Origin: Clostridium grantii DSM 8605
GTDB taxonomy: Bacteria; Bacillota; Clostridia; Clostridiales; Clostridiaceae
Direction: 5' to 3'
DNA length: 64,000 nt
NCBI RefSeq assembly: GCF_900129965.1
Contig: NZ_FQXM01000016.1
Location: 1-64,000, forward strand
Under the pieces are notes generated by a model. It saw only the letters and a program-made list of their open reading frames with translations. It searched no databases and had not been told where the DNA came from. Below are positions 25,651 to 33,948 of the stretch, in pieces; positions within the stretch are counted from its first letter, which is position 1, and every line of letters begins with the position of its first letter. A program made the translations under genes and the position numbers.

Positions 25651-28002
25651 ATGAGCCGAATTGTTTTAGATTTAAGTAATGAAAAATGGCAATGTGAACA
25701 TATTCGACCTGGACAAGGTATTAAGGAGGAATTTCATAAAATACCATGTGAACGTCAAGGTTCAGCTTTTAATTGGAATTATGTAAAAATTCCAGGTGAT
25801 GTTTATACAGATTTACAAAGAGTAGGAGAAGTTGAAGATCCGTTTTTTGGTCAAAATATGCATAAAATGAAGTGGGTTCAAGAACAGGAATATTGGTATA
25901 TGTGTAAGTTTAATGTACCAGTAGAAATGGAAGGTAAAAGAATCAATGTTCTTTTTGAAGGAGTAGATTATAGTTGTAATGTTTGGTTTAATGGTCATGA
26001 ACTAGGAGGGCATGAAGGAATGTTCTCTCAATTCGCCTTTGAAATTAGCCCTTTTGTTAATTTCGCACAATGGGGTGGGGGTTCAAACATTTTATTAGTT
26101 AGATTAGACCCACCACCAAGAAATTTCGAAAGAGTATCAGGTATGAAATTTAACTACAATGGTGACTATCATACAGGACTTGTACCTTTCGGCATTTGGA
26201 GACCAATTAAATTGGTAGCAACAGAAAATGTAAAAATTGAAAATACTAGAATAGAATCTTATGTGAATAATAAAAATGCTAGAGTATCTATTGATGTTCT
26301 TGTGGATAATTTAGTAGCAAAGTCAGAAAATATGACCGTAGAATTAACTATTGAAGGTAAGAACTGTGATACTAAAACTATAACAAAATCCATTGATACA
26401 TTAATTTCATCTGGGGAAAACAAAATCTCATTTGATATGGATATAGATAATGCTAATTTATGGTGGCCATGGGATATGGGGGAACAAAACCTTCATATTG
26501 CAACAATAAAGATATTAAAAGATGGTTTATTAGTAGATGAAGTTGTTGAAATATTTGGTATAAGACAAATTGAAATGGCAATGAATCCAGGTTATGAAAA
26601 AGAAGAAGCGGAAAACCCATGGACATTTGTTATTAATGGAACTAAAACTTATTTACGTGCTGCTTGTTGGGGTGGGCAACCTTCATTATTATACGGAAAA
26701 AATAGTGATGAAAAATATGAAAAGTTATTAAATATGGTTAAGGAAGCTAATGTTAATCATCTTAGAATATTTGGGTGGCATCCGCCAGAAGTACCAGCTT
26801 TCTATAATCTATGTGATGAGTTGGGGATAACTGTTTGGACAAATTTCACTTTCTCAACTAATGTTATTAGAAAAGAATTACCTTTTGGTGATGCAATGAT
26901 TAATGAGTGTATGGAGATTGTAAAAGACAGAAGAAATCATCCATCAGCTATTTTCTGGATGGGTGGAGAAGAAGTATCTTTTACAGATGCACACGCTGAA
27001 AGTGGTAATAAAAAACTTATGTCTATGATTGGTGAGGAAATAAAAAGATATACAAATACACCTTATGGATTAGCATCACCGCTAAGTAATGAAACAGGTA
27101 TAAAAATGGGTTATAAAACAAAAGAATCACAGCATGCCAATGAGCATTACTATGGCGCAGGACATATTTTTATGGAAGAGTACTATCCATCATTAGATTG
27201 TTGTATTGTTCCAGAACTTACAGCAGCATCAGCACCAAGCGTAGAGAGTCTTAAGAAATTCATCCCTGAAGATGAATTATGGCCAATGGGAATGAGTTGG
27301 GCATATCATTGGGCTGATATAGATTATTTGAAAATACTTAATGTAGAAGTATTTGATGATGTTAAGATGGGGTCTTTAGAAGAGTTTGTAGAAGCTACTC
27401 AATTAGCACATGGTATTATATTACAATATGCTCTTGAGTTTTATAGAAGAAGAAAACCTTATAATAGTGGGGTTGCTTTATGTCACTTTATCACACATTG
27501 GCCAGATATTAAATGGGGTTTAGTTGATTATTATGGTGAGAAAAAATTATGCTTTGATTATGTAAAAAGAACATATTCACCATTGCTTGTAAGTTTAGCT
27601 TATGATAAGAGAAGATGGGAAGAAAAAGAAGAATTTAAATCAGCTATTTGGGTTGTTAATGATTATTATAAATCATTTGAGAATTTGACAATCAAATACA
27701 AAGTAACGGATGAGAATAGTAAGGTTATTGCTGAGAAAATTGAAAGTATTCAGAAAGTTGAAAGTGCTAGTTCAAAAGAATTTATAAACATAGCATGTGA
27801 AACTCCAAAAGGAAAAACATTTAATATAGCAATTGAGTTATTGAATGATAAAAATGAAGTAATTGCAGAGAATGAGTACACTCTATTGATAGGCAGTCAA
27901 TCAAAAGCAAAAGCTATTTGTAAAGAAATGAGATTGGATGCTGATAAAAGACAAATAGAGATGCCAGGGTTCTATAGATATTTCCCAGAAAAGTGGGTAT
28001 AA
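25651..28002 (+). CDS. GH2 beta-mannosidase-like glycosidase, copy B
   Basis: 783 aa, the same length as the copy at 20528 and nearly identical throughout, with differences concentrated in the Ig-like and C-terminal domains. E440/E441 in WMGGEEVSF and E522 in VPELTAAS are conserved, including the unusual Glu-Glu pair at the acid/base. It has its own copy of the 40-nt element, so promoter and gene seem to have been duplicated together, with the regulator between. It is followed by the CaiB unit. The two copies may differ slightly in substrate or simply raise dosage. Confidence 0.85.
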   Translation: MSRIVLDLSNEKWQCEHIRPGQGIKEEFHKIPCERQGSAFNWNYVKIPGDVYTDLQRVGEVEDPFFGQNMHKMKWVQEQEYWYMCKFNVPVEMEGKRINVLFEGVDYSCNVWFNGHELGGHEGMFSQFAFEISPFVNFAQWGGGSNILLVRLDPPPRNFERVSGMKFNYNGDYHTGLVPFGIWRPIKLVATENVKIENTRIESYVNNKNARVSIDVLVDNLVAKSENMTVELTIEGKNCDTKTITKSIDTLISSGENKISFDMDIDNANLWWPWDMGEQNLHIATIKILKDGLLVDEVVEIFGIRQIEMAMNPGYEKEEAENPWTFVINGTKTYLRAACWGGQPSLLYGKNSDEKYEKLLNMVKEANVNHLRIFGWHPPEVPAFYNLCDELGITVWTNFTFSTNVIRKELPFGDAMINECMEIVKDRRNHPSAIFWMGGEEVSFTDAHAESGNKKLMSMIGEEIKRYTNTPYGLASPLSNETGIKMGYKTKESQHANEHYYGAGHIFMEEYYPSLDCCIVPELTAASAPSVESLKKFIPEDELWPMGMSWAYHWADIDYLKILNVEVFDDVKMGSLEEFVEATQLAHGIILQYALEFYRRRKPYNSGVALCHFITHWPDIKWGLVDYYGEKKLCFDYVKRTYSPLLVSLAYDKRRWEEKEEFKSAIWVVNDYYKSFENLTIKYKVTDENSKVIAEKIESIQKVESASSKEFINIACETPKGKTFNIAIELLNDKNEVIAENEYTLLIGSQSKAKAICKEMRLDADKRQIEMPGFYRYFPEKWV

Positions 28003-28021
28003 AATCACTAGATATTTAAAT

Positions 28022-28061
28022 AAATTAACCATTTTGTTGTTATCAGCAAAATGGTTAATTT
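28022..28061 (+). terminator. Hairpin between GH2 copy B and the CaiB unit
   Basis: Perfect 15-bp stem AAATTAACCATTTTG (28022-28036) / CAAAATGGTTAATTT (28047-28061) with a 10-nt loop. There is no proper T-run after it, so it may end transcription only partly or act as an mRNA stabiliser, leaving the CaiB unit joined to the GH2 promoter. No separate promoter was recognised before the next gene. Confidence 0.6.
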
Positions 28062-28116
28062 GAATACTTATAAGCTCGGTAAATATTAATTAAATTTAAA
28101 TTATGAGGTGAGTATA

Positions 28117-29259
28117 ATGAAATTGTTAGAAGATATTTTAGTTTTGGATTTTAGTCAGTACCTTTCAGGCCCATGGGCTGCAATGAGACTTGCAGACTTA
28201 GGGGCTAGAGTAATAAAAATTGAAAGTCCAAGAGGTGGCGATGGTTGCCGTCAATTAACTCTTAAAAACCTTAAGGTGGATGGAGATAGCACTGTTTTTC
28301 ATTCAATGAATCGTAATAAAGAAAGTTATAGTGCAAATTTAAAAGACCCAGATGACCTCGCTAGGGTAAAAAAACTAATAGAAAAAGCTGATGTTTTAAT
28401 AGGTAATTTTAGACCAGGAATCATGGCTAAATTTGGACTTGATTATGATGCTGTAAAAGAAATCAATCCTCAAATTGTGTATGCAAGTATAACTGGTTAT
28501 GGAACTACAGGACCTTGGAAGGAAAAACCAGGGCAAGATTTACTACTTCAATCCCTTACAGGAATACCTTATCTTAACGGCAATGGCGACCAACAACCAG
28601 TACCTGTAGGTTTGGCTGTTGTTGATATGTTTACAAGTGCAAATGCTGTGCAAGGTATTCTAGCTTCACTTATTAAGAGAATGAAAAGTGGCGTAGGTTG
28701 TCATTTGGAAGTTAGCATGTTAGAAGCAGCTGTAGATTATCAATTCGAAGTTGTAACCACTTATCTTAATGATGGTGGGGAATTGCCAAATAGAAGTAAG
28801 GTTAATAACGCTCATGCTTATGTTGCTGCTCCTTATGGAATATACAAAACAAAAGATAGTTATATAGCTCTTGCTATGGGGTCAATTCTTCAATTAGGAG
28901 AATTGTTGAAGTGCCCCCCATTACTAAATTACCAAGATCAAAAAACTTGGCATACTAAAAGAGATGAAATAAAACAAATTTTAGCAGACCATCTTATCAC
29001 ACAAACAACAACTTATTGGTTAAGTATTCTTGAGCCTGCGGATTATTGGTGCGCTGCTGTAAATACAATGACAGAGCTTATGGAGCATGAGGGTATGAAA
29101 GAAGCTGATATGATCCAAGAAGTAACACGTAAAAATGGTGCCAAGATTCGTACTACACGATGTCCAATGAGGGTTAATGGAGAAAAACTTTTTTCATCAA
29201 AAGGCTCACCAGTATTAGGCGAGGATACTGACTGCATTAATGAAGAATTCAAATTATAA
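28117..29259 (+). CDS. CaiB/BaiF family (class III) CoA-transferase, first copy
   Basis: Transfers CoA between carboxylic acids. 380 aa from ATG 28117, 6 nt after GAGGTG (a GTG at 28108 lies inside that site). The family start LVLDFSQYLSGPWAAMRLADLGARVIKIE, NFRPGIMAKFGLDYD, and D170 in VVDMFTSANAVQGILASL, the position of the catalytic Asp169 of formyl-CoA transferase, are present, so it is likely active. It heads a compact unit with a solute-binding-like protein, an enoyl-CoA hydratase and a second CaiB. The acid it activates is unknown; in a glycan island a sugar-derived acid is plausible. Confidence 0.88.
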   Translation: MKLLEDILVLDFSQYLSGPWAAMRLADLGARVIKIESPRGGDGCRQLTLKNLKVDGDSTVFHSMNRNKESYSANLKDPDDLARVKKLIEKADVLIGNFRPGIMAKFGLDYDAVKEINPQIVYASITGYGTTGPWKEKPGQDLLLQSLTGIPYLNGNGDQQPVPVGLAVVDMFTSANAVQGILASLIKRMKSGVGCHLEVSMLEAAVDYQFEVVTTYLNDGGELPNRSKVNNAHAYVAAPYGIYKTKDSYIALAMGSILQLGELLKCPPLLNYQDQKTWHTKRDEIKQILADHLITQTTTYWLSILEPADYWCAAVNTMTELMEHEGMKEADMIQEVTRKNGAKIRTTRCPMRVNGEKLFSSKGSPVLGEDTDCINEEFKL

Positions 29260-29277
29260 GGAACTTAGGAGGTTATT

Positions 29278-30435
29278 ATGATAAGATTAAAAGGTATGAC
29301 ATGGTCTCACGCAAGAGGTATTAAACCACTTGAAGCAGCGGCTGCTTCATACAAGAAAATGCATCCAGACATTGAAATCACTTGGGCAGCAAGATCACTA
29401 TCTGATTTTGAACTTTTCCCTCTTGATCAATTAGCAACGGAATATGACTTAATTATGATTGATCATCCTCATATAGGTACGGCTTATGCTCAAGAATTAT
29501 TAGTTCCATTAGATACAGTATTACCAATAAAATTTTTGAAAGACCAAAGAAAAAATTCTGTTGGTAAAAGTTACGAAAGTTATAACTGGGAAGGACATCA
29601 ATGGGCTTTGCCAGCTGATGCGGCGGCACAAGTTGGTGCTTACAGAAAAGATATATTTGAAAGAGAACAATTAAAAGTTCCAATCACTTGGGAGGAAGTG
29701 TTCAAAATAGCTGATTCACTTCCAACTAATTGTAGGATGGGTATACCATTTGTTCCTGTACATGCATACTCCAGTTTCTTTTCTTTGTGTTCTCAATTAT
29801 CTAATGAACTTTTCTGGAGTAATGGAGTGGACTTAGATCTTGAAGTTGGTAAAGAAGTTCTTAAATTACTTCAAAGAATTCTTTCTAAATCTCACATTGA
29901 TTCTTATGATTGTGACCCTATTAATATGTTAGATAAAATGTGTACAACTGAAGAAATTGCTTATATACCACTTGTGTATGGGTATTCAAATTATTCAAGA
30001 GCTGGTTATCTTAAACATTTTGTTAACTTTGTTGATATGCCTTCTGATACAGGGATACCAGAGGGGAGTATGATTGGTGGTGTTGGACTATCAATTTCTT
30101 CAAAATGTGTTTATCCTAACATTGCTTCTGATTTTATAAAAATGTGTGTTGACCCAGCATTCCAATGTACAACTTTCTATGATAATGCTGGTCAACCAGG
30201 ACATAGAGCTGCATGGATTGATGAAAAAGTAAACAAAGATTGTAATGATTTCTTTATAAATACCTTAAAAACACTGGATAATGGATCTATGAGACCAAGA
30301 TTTAATGGGTATATATCTTTTCAAGAACAAGCAGGTACCAAAATACGTCAATTTGTTATGGATGAGCGAACAGATTATCACACATTCATTAATGAATTAA
30401 ATATATTAATTAAAACTTGTAAAATAAATGATTAA
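29278..30435 (+). CDS. Solute-binding-protein-like protein without signal peptide
   Basis: 385 aa with the fold signature of a sugar ABC binding protein (LEAAAASYKKMHPDIEITW, YDLIMIDHPHIGTAYAQELLVPLD, WALPADAAAQVGAYRKDIFERE, ITWEEVFKIADSLP, GGVGLSISSKC). The N-terminus MIRLKGMTWSHARG has no hydrophobic signal or lipobox, so it should stay in the cytoplasm. The start is firm: GGAGG lies 6 nt upstream and the preceding gene ends 18 nt before. No permease or ATPase is adjacent; its neighbours are CoA-transferases and a hydratase. I recall similar proteins in other bacteria beginning with a Trp-x-His-x-Arg segment and found beside CaiB genes. It may bind or present a cytosolic substrate, or be an enzyme. 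Function unknown. Confidence 0.75.
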   Translation: MIRLKGMTWSHARGIKPLEAAAASYKKMHPDIEITWAARSLSDFELFPLDQLATEYDLIMIDHPHIGTAYAQELLVPLDTVLPIKFLKDQRKNSVGKSYESYNWEGHQWALPADAAAQVGAYRKDIFEREQLKVPITWEEVFKIADSLPTNCRMGIPFVPVHAYSSFFSLCSQLSNELFWSNGVDLDLEVGKEVLKLLQRILSKSHIDSYDCDPINMLDKMCTTEEIAYIPLVYGYSNYSRAGYLKHFVNFVDMPSDTGIPEGSMIGGVGLSISSKCVYPNIASDFIKMCVDPAFQCTTFYDNAGQPGHRAAWIDEKVNKDCNDFFINTLKTLDNGSMRPRFNGYISFQEQAGTKIRQFVMDERTDYHTFINELNILIKTCKIND

Positions 30436-30465
30436 ATAAGTAAATTGAATATGGAGGGATCTCAT

Positions 30466-31236
30466 ATGGATGGAGATATATTATATAGTAAAAGCAATCA
30501 TGTTGGGACAATTACTATTAGTAGAGCAAATAAAATGAACTCAATTACTAAATTTATGGCGGAAAAATTACAAGATATTTCAAGAGAGATTAATAGTGAT
30601 TCTGATGTAAGAGTTGTTGTAATTCAAGGAGAAGGTAGTAAAAGTTTTTCAACAGGAAGTGATATCAACTTAATTCACCAATATGGTACTCCGTGGGAAT
30701 TGAGAAACAGACTAGATTATTGCGCAGCTATTAGAGCTATTCGTAAACCTACTATTTCAAAAATCAAGGGATATGCCCTTGGAGGTGGATTTGAGATAGC
30801 TTTAAGTACAGATATGAGGTTTGCTTCTGAAACAGCTAAGTTTGCTGCATCAGAAGTACAACATGGATGGATATCGGGAAGTGGACTAACTCAAATTCTT
30901 AGTAGAAATATTGGATACAATAGAGCAGCAGAATTGATACTTACAGGAGACATGATTGATGCTGAGACGGCTAAAGAGCTTGGAATAATCAATAAAGTAT
31001 TTTCAGATGAAGAATTGGATGTTTATGTGGATAACCTTGTAGCCAGAATGAAAGAACTTTCACCAATAGCAACTCAATTAGCTAAACAAAACCTTATTGC
31101 TTCACAAAATATGGGGCTGGATATGGGCCTTGAGTATGAAAATGATTTATTTGCCTTTAGTTTCACAACAGAAGACAGTAAGGAAGGTCTTTTGTCTTTT
31201 AAAGAAAAAAGAAAACCTAAATTTACTGGGAGGTAA
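30466..31236 (+). CDS. Enoyl-CoA hydratase/isomerase family protein
   Basis: 256 aa crotonase-fold enzyme acting on CoA thioesters. The oxyanion-hole segment is GSDINLI and YALGGGFEIAL; the two acidic residues of hydratases are present as E110 in GGGFE and E130 in ASEVQHGW, 20 residues apart as in crotonase (Glu144/Glu164). This favours hydration or dehydration over decarboxylation. The start is ATG 30466, 6 nt after GGAGGGA; the earlier in-frame ATG has no such site. It lies between the binding-protein-like gene and the second CaiB, with only 5 nt to the latter, so the proteins are probably made together. Confidence 0.85.
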   Translation: MDGDILYSKSNHVGTITISRANKMNSITKFMAEKLQDISREINSDSDVRVVVIQGEGSKSFSTGSDINLIHQYGTPWELRNRLDYCAAIRAIRKPTISKIKGYALGGGFEIALSTDMRFASETAKFAASEVQHGWISGSGLTQILSRNIGYNRAAELILTGDMIDAETAKELGIINKVFSDEELDVYVDNLVARMKELSPIATQLAKQNLIASQNMGLDMGLEYENDLFAFSFTTEDSKEGLLSFKEKRKPKFTGR

Positions 31237-31241
31237 TGATC

Positions 31242-32441
31242 ATGCCAATGGCACTTGAAGGCATCACTGTTTTAGATTTCAGTCAAATGTTAGCGGGCCC
31301 ATTTTGTGCCATGATGTTGGGTGATTTAGGAGCTAATGTTATTAAAATTGAACGTACTAAAACCGGTGATCTTTATAGATATATGGCTTTTGGAAATAAG
31401 TTTATGAATGAACAAGCTGCAACGACTTTTCTAGCTTGGAATCGAAATAAACGTTCTTTGGCAATTGATATTAAATCCTCAGAAGGAAAAGAAGTGGTTT
31501 ATTCAATTGCTAAAAAAGCAGATATTGTTATACATAATTTTAGGCCTGGTGTTATGGAACGTCTAGGTTATGGGTATGATGATTTGAAAAAAATAAATCC
31601 TAAGATAATTTATGCATCAAATTCAGGATTCGGTCCAACTGGACCTTACTCAGAACGTCCAGGACAGGATTTACTGGCACAAGGATTGTCCGGTATAATG
31701 AGTTTGACAGGAAGAAAAAACAGTGCTCCAACCCCACTTGGAACTGGATTGCCAGACCATTTATCAGCTTATAATTTAGTTTATGGTATTTTGGGAGCAC
31801 TTTTCTATCGTGAAAGAACAGGGGAAGGACAGAAGATTGAGGTTGACTTATTTAGGTCTATGTTAGCCTTTGAAGGACAAGAATTATCAACCATTTTAAA
31901 TACAGATATTCAATGTTCAAGACCAGATTCAGGGATAGCACTTCCTTTTCAGGATGCCCCTTATGGAGTTTATGAATGTAGTGATGGTTATATATCAATT
32001 GCAATGGGAAAATTTGATATTCTTGCAGAAGTATTAGAAGAACCAGATCTGTTATGCTACAATGATCCTCAGCTTTTATATGATCAACGAGATAATATTT
32101 TTAAATTAATTGAAGGAATAACAAAAAGCAACACTAAAGAGTACTGGCTAAAGAAAATGTTAGAAGTAGATTTATGGGTAGCTCCTGTGAATGATATTCA
32201 AGATATCCAACATGACCCACAAGTGGAACATATGAAATCCATAACAACTTATCGTCATCCAATTATGGGTGAAATAAAAACTGTTTCACCAGCAATCACC
32301 TTGAGCAAAACTCCGGCAAAAATTCATTTGCCACCACCAATGGTTGGACAGCATAGTAGAGAGATTTTATTGGAATTAGGTTTAACGAATGAGGAAATAG
32401 AATCTCTATCTTCCAAAAATATAATAACAGAATATGATTAG
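31242..32441 (+). CDS. CaiB/BaiF family (class III) CoA-transferase, second copy
   Basis: 399 aa from ATG 31242 (GGGAGG 8 nt upstream; ATG 31236 is too close to it). Motifs are VLDFSQMLAGPFCAMMLGDLGANVIKIER, NFRPGVMERLGYGYDDL, and D172 in LPDHLSAYNLVYGILGAL at the catalytic Asp position. It resembles the first copy but clearly diverged from it, so this is not a recent duplication. Two such genes around one hydratase suggest either a heteromeric transferase or a cycle in which CoA is loaded and later recovered. A terminator follows. Confidence 0.88.
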   Translation: MPMALEGITVLDFSQMLAGPFCAMMLGDLGANVIKIERTKTGDLYRYMAFGNKFMNEQAATTFLAWNRNKRSLAIDIKSSEGKEVVYSIAKKADIVIHNFRPGVMERLGYGYDDLKKINPKIIYASNSGFGPTGPYSERPGQDLLAQGLSGIMSLTGRKNSAPTPLGTGLPDHLSAYNLVYGILGALFYRERTGEGQKIEVDLFRSMLAFEGQELSTILNTDIQCSRPDSGIALPFQDAPYGVYECSDGYISIAMGKFDILAEVLEEPDLLCYNDPQLLYDQRDNIFKLIEGITKSNTKEYWLKKMLEVDLWVAPVNDIQDIQHDPQVEHMKSITTYRHPIMGEIKTVSPAITLSKTPAKIHLPPPMVGQHSREILLELGLTNEEIESLSSKNIITEYD

Positions 32442-32447
32442 GAAAAT

Positions 32448-32500
32448 AAAAATAGCGGTAAGTAATCTTGAGGATAACTTAACGCTATTTTTATTTTTTT
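32448..32500 (+). terminator. Terminator of the CaiB unit
   Basis: Imperfect stem AAATAGCGGTAAGT / ACTTAACGCTATTT followed by a T-rich tract. Its loop and arm GGTAAGTAATCTT match the terminator at 23722. It separates the plus-strand unit from the convergent epimerase-like gene. Confidence 0.85.
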
Positions 32501-32529
32501 TATTAGGAATAAATAAACCGCATAAAAAT

Positions 32530-33465
32530 CTAATAGGTTTTATTAATATTCATCTTCAATGTAAAGGAAAAGGTTTCATTTGGTTGTAGGCTATAATATT
32601 TATTATTTGTTTTTGCGGTATCAAGAGAATCGTAGAATCCGTTACTTGGTTCTAAGGCACAGTTATAATTGTTTTTGAAACCAGATTCATTAATCCAAAG
32701 ACCTAGATAGGGCAATTTTATTGAATCATATTCTAGTACAAAGTATGCATCTATACTTGGGTAGTAGGCACCACATTTACCTTGATTAATTGATTCTACA
32801 GCATAATATTTTTCGCATTTGTTAGCTTTTTCACCTGCAACTTTGTTAAGATAATAATCTGTTCCATTTAAATCTTTAGTTTTAGGATAAGAATGAATGG
32901 TACCTTTTTTGCCCAGTACATTACTATCACAAACATTTAAAACTTGTTGTACATTATCAGGAAAAATAATTTTCATATCATCTTCACAATTCATAAGACA
33001 ATGTACTGTATAAAATCCATCAATAGTATATTTACCTGTATTTTTAATTTGATATTCTAGATTTAAACCTGAATCGTCTAGGAATAATGTTTTTTCATAA
33101 ATATAGGGTAATAGTTCACTAGTATATGAAAGTTTTAATTTTCCTTCTATCCAGTGGTAATCAAAATTTCCGAACCATATATCACCATGATCTGGATAGT
33201 ATATTAACTTATTACCATAAACAACATCACTTTTATCAATATTTGGATAGCAATCATCAAACCCGGATGTATCATAATCTGCAAAGGTAGAGTATTTCTC
33301 AGGTGTTTTGTAGTAATCGCTTTGGTTTTGATAAAGTAATTCAAAGTTATAATCCTTACTATAAAATGATGCGATTTTACCACCTAATTCTGGTAAAACA
33401 ATAACTTTAAACTTATTGTTTTCAAAGGTTAAAGCTTTAACTCCTTTAAATATGATTTTCTTCAT
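32530..33465 (-). CDS. Aldose 1-epimerase-like (galactose mutarotase fold) protein
   Basis: 311 aa, the only minus-strand gene of the island. The galactose-mutarotase fold is suggested by FKVIVLPELGGKIASFYSKD, GFDDCYPNIDKS, HGDIWFGNFDYHW, EKTLFLDDSGLNLEYQIKNTG, and LGLWINESG with CALEPSNGFYDSL near the end. These proteins interconvert sugar anomers or bind sugars. The start is taken at 33465, where AAAGGAGC lies 7 nt before ATG; the longer reading from 33528 lacks a ribosome site. Its upstream region is shared with dgoD, so the two may be controlled together. Confidence 0.75.
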   Translation of the reverse strand: MKKIIFKGVKALTFENNKFKVIVLPELGGKIASFYSKDYNFELLYQNQSDYYKTPEKYSTFADYDTSGFDDCYPNIDKSDVVYGNKLIYYPDHGDIWFGNFDYHWIEGKLKLSYTSELLPYIYEKTLFLDDSGLNLEYQIKNTGKYTIDGFYTVHCLMNCEDDMKIIFPDNVQQVLNVCDSNVLGKKGTIHSYPKTKDLNGTDYYLNKVAGEKANKCEKYYAVESINQGKCGAYYPSIDAYFVLEYDSIKLPYLGLWINESGFKNNYNCALEPSNGFYDSLDTAKTNNKYYSLQPNETFSFTLKMNINKTY

Positions 33466-33948
33466 AAAAGTGCTCCTTTTCAAAGTTTTTGAGAACCTTA
33501 ATTTGATTTGTATTTTATTAGAATACAATAAGAATGGTTGCTATTATGTAAGTAATTCTTTTTATGTAAATTGGAATGATAAATAATTTTAGTAGAAAAT
33601 TGAATGCAATTTTAAATAAATAAAGTATACACTAAGTATAAAATAAAAAAAACTATCAGTCAATGATGAGGGAAAAGTTAATTTGTGAATATTTGGTGAG
33701 TAATTAGAAATATAAACTAATTCTAAAGGGTAAAAAAGAACAGTAAATTGGATGAAGATGTATGAATAAAACAAAGTAAGGTGTATACAATTAAACGAGG
33801 AATGTGGTATACTTTTATTAGTGAATTACTTTGTAAATTAAATTGGAATCTATTTTAATTTAGATGTTTTTCCACCTTGATTTAAGCAAAAAATATTAGG
33901 AAATATAAGTTATATTAAATTTTAATGTATAATAAAGGAGTAAGAATA
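33466..33948. promoter_or_regulatory. Divergent regulatory region, epimerase / dgoD, with TGTATACA operator
   Basis: 480 nt of AT-rich sequence without a gene. On the plus strand TGTATACA (33782-33789) is followed after exactly 15 nt by TGGTATACT (33805-33813). The same pair at the same spacing occurs before the GH117 gene (35229-35260). TATACA as -35 and TATACT as -10 would be 18 nt apart, so the operator overlaps the -35 box. No other structure was recognised; the minus-strand promoter could not be placed. Confidence 0.6.

Noticed and set aside
28711..28730. Apparent loss of the catalytic Asp in the two CaiB proteins, based on Glu or Arg in the VSMLEA / VDLFRS strand.
   Set aside because: That strand is not the active site. 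The Asp equivalent to Asp169 of formyl-CoA transferase lies earlier, before GILAAL-type text, and is present in both proteins (D170, D172).
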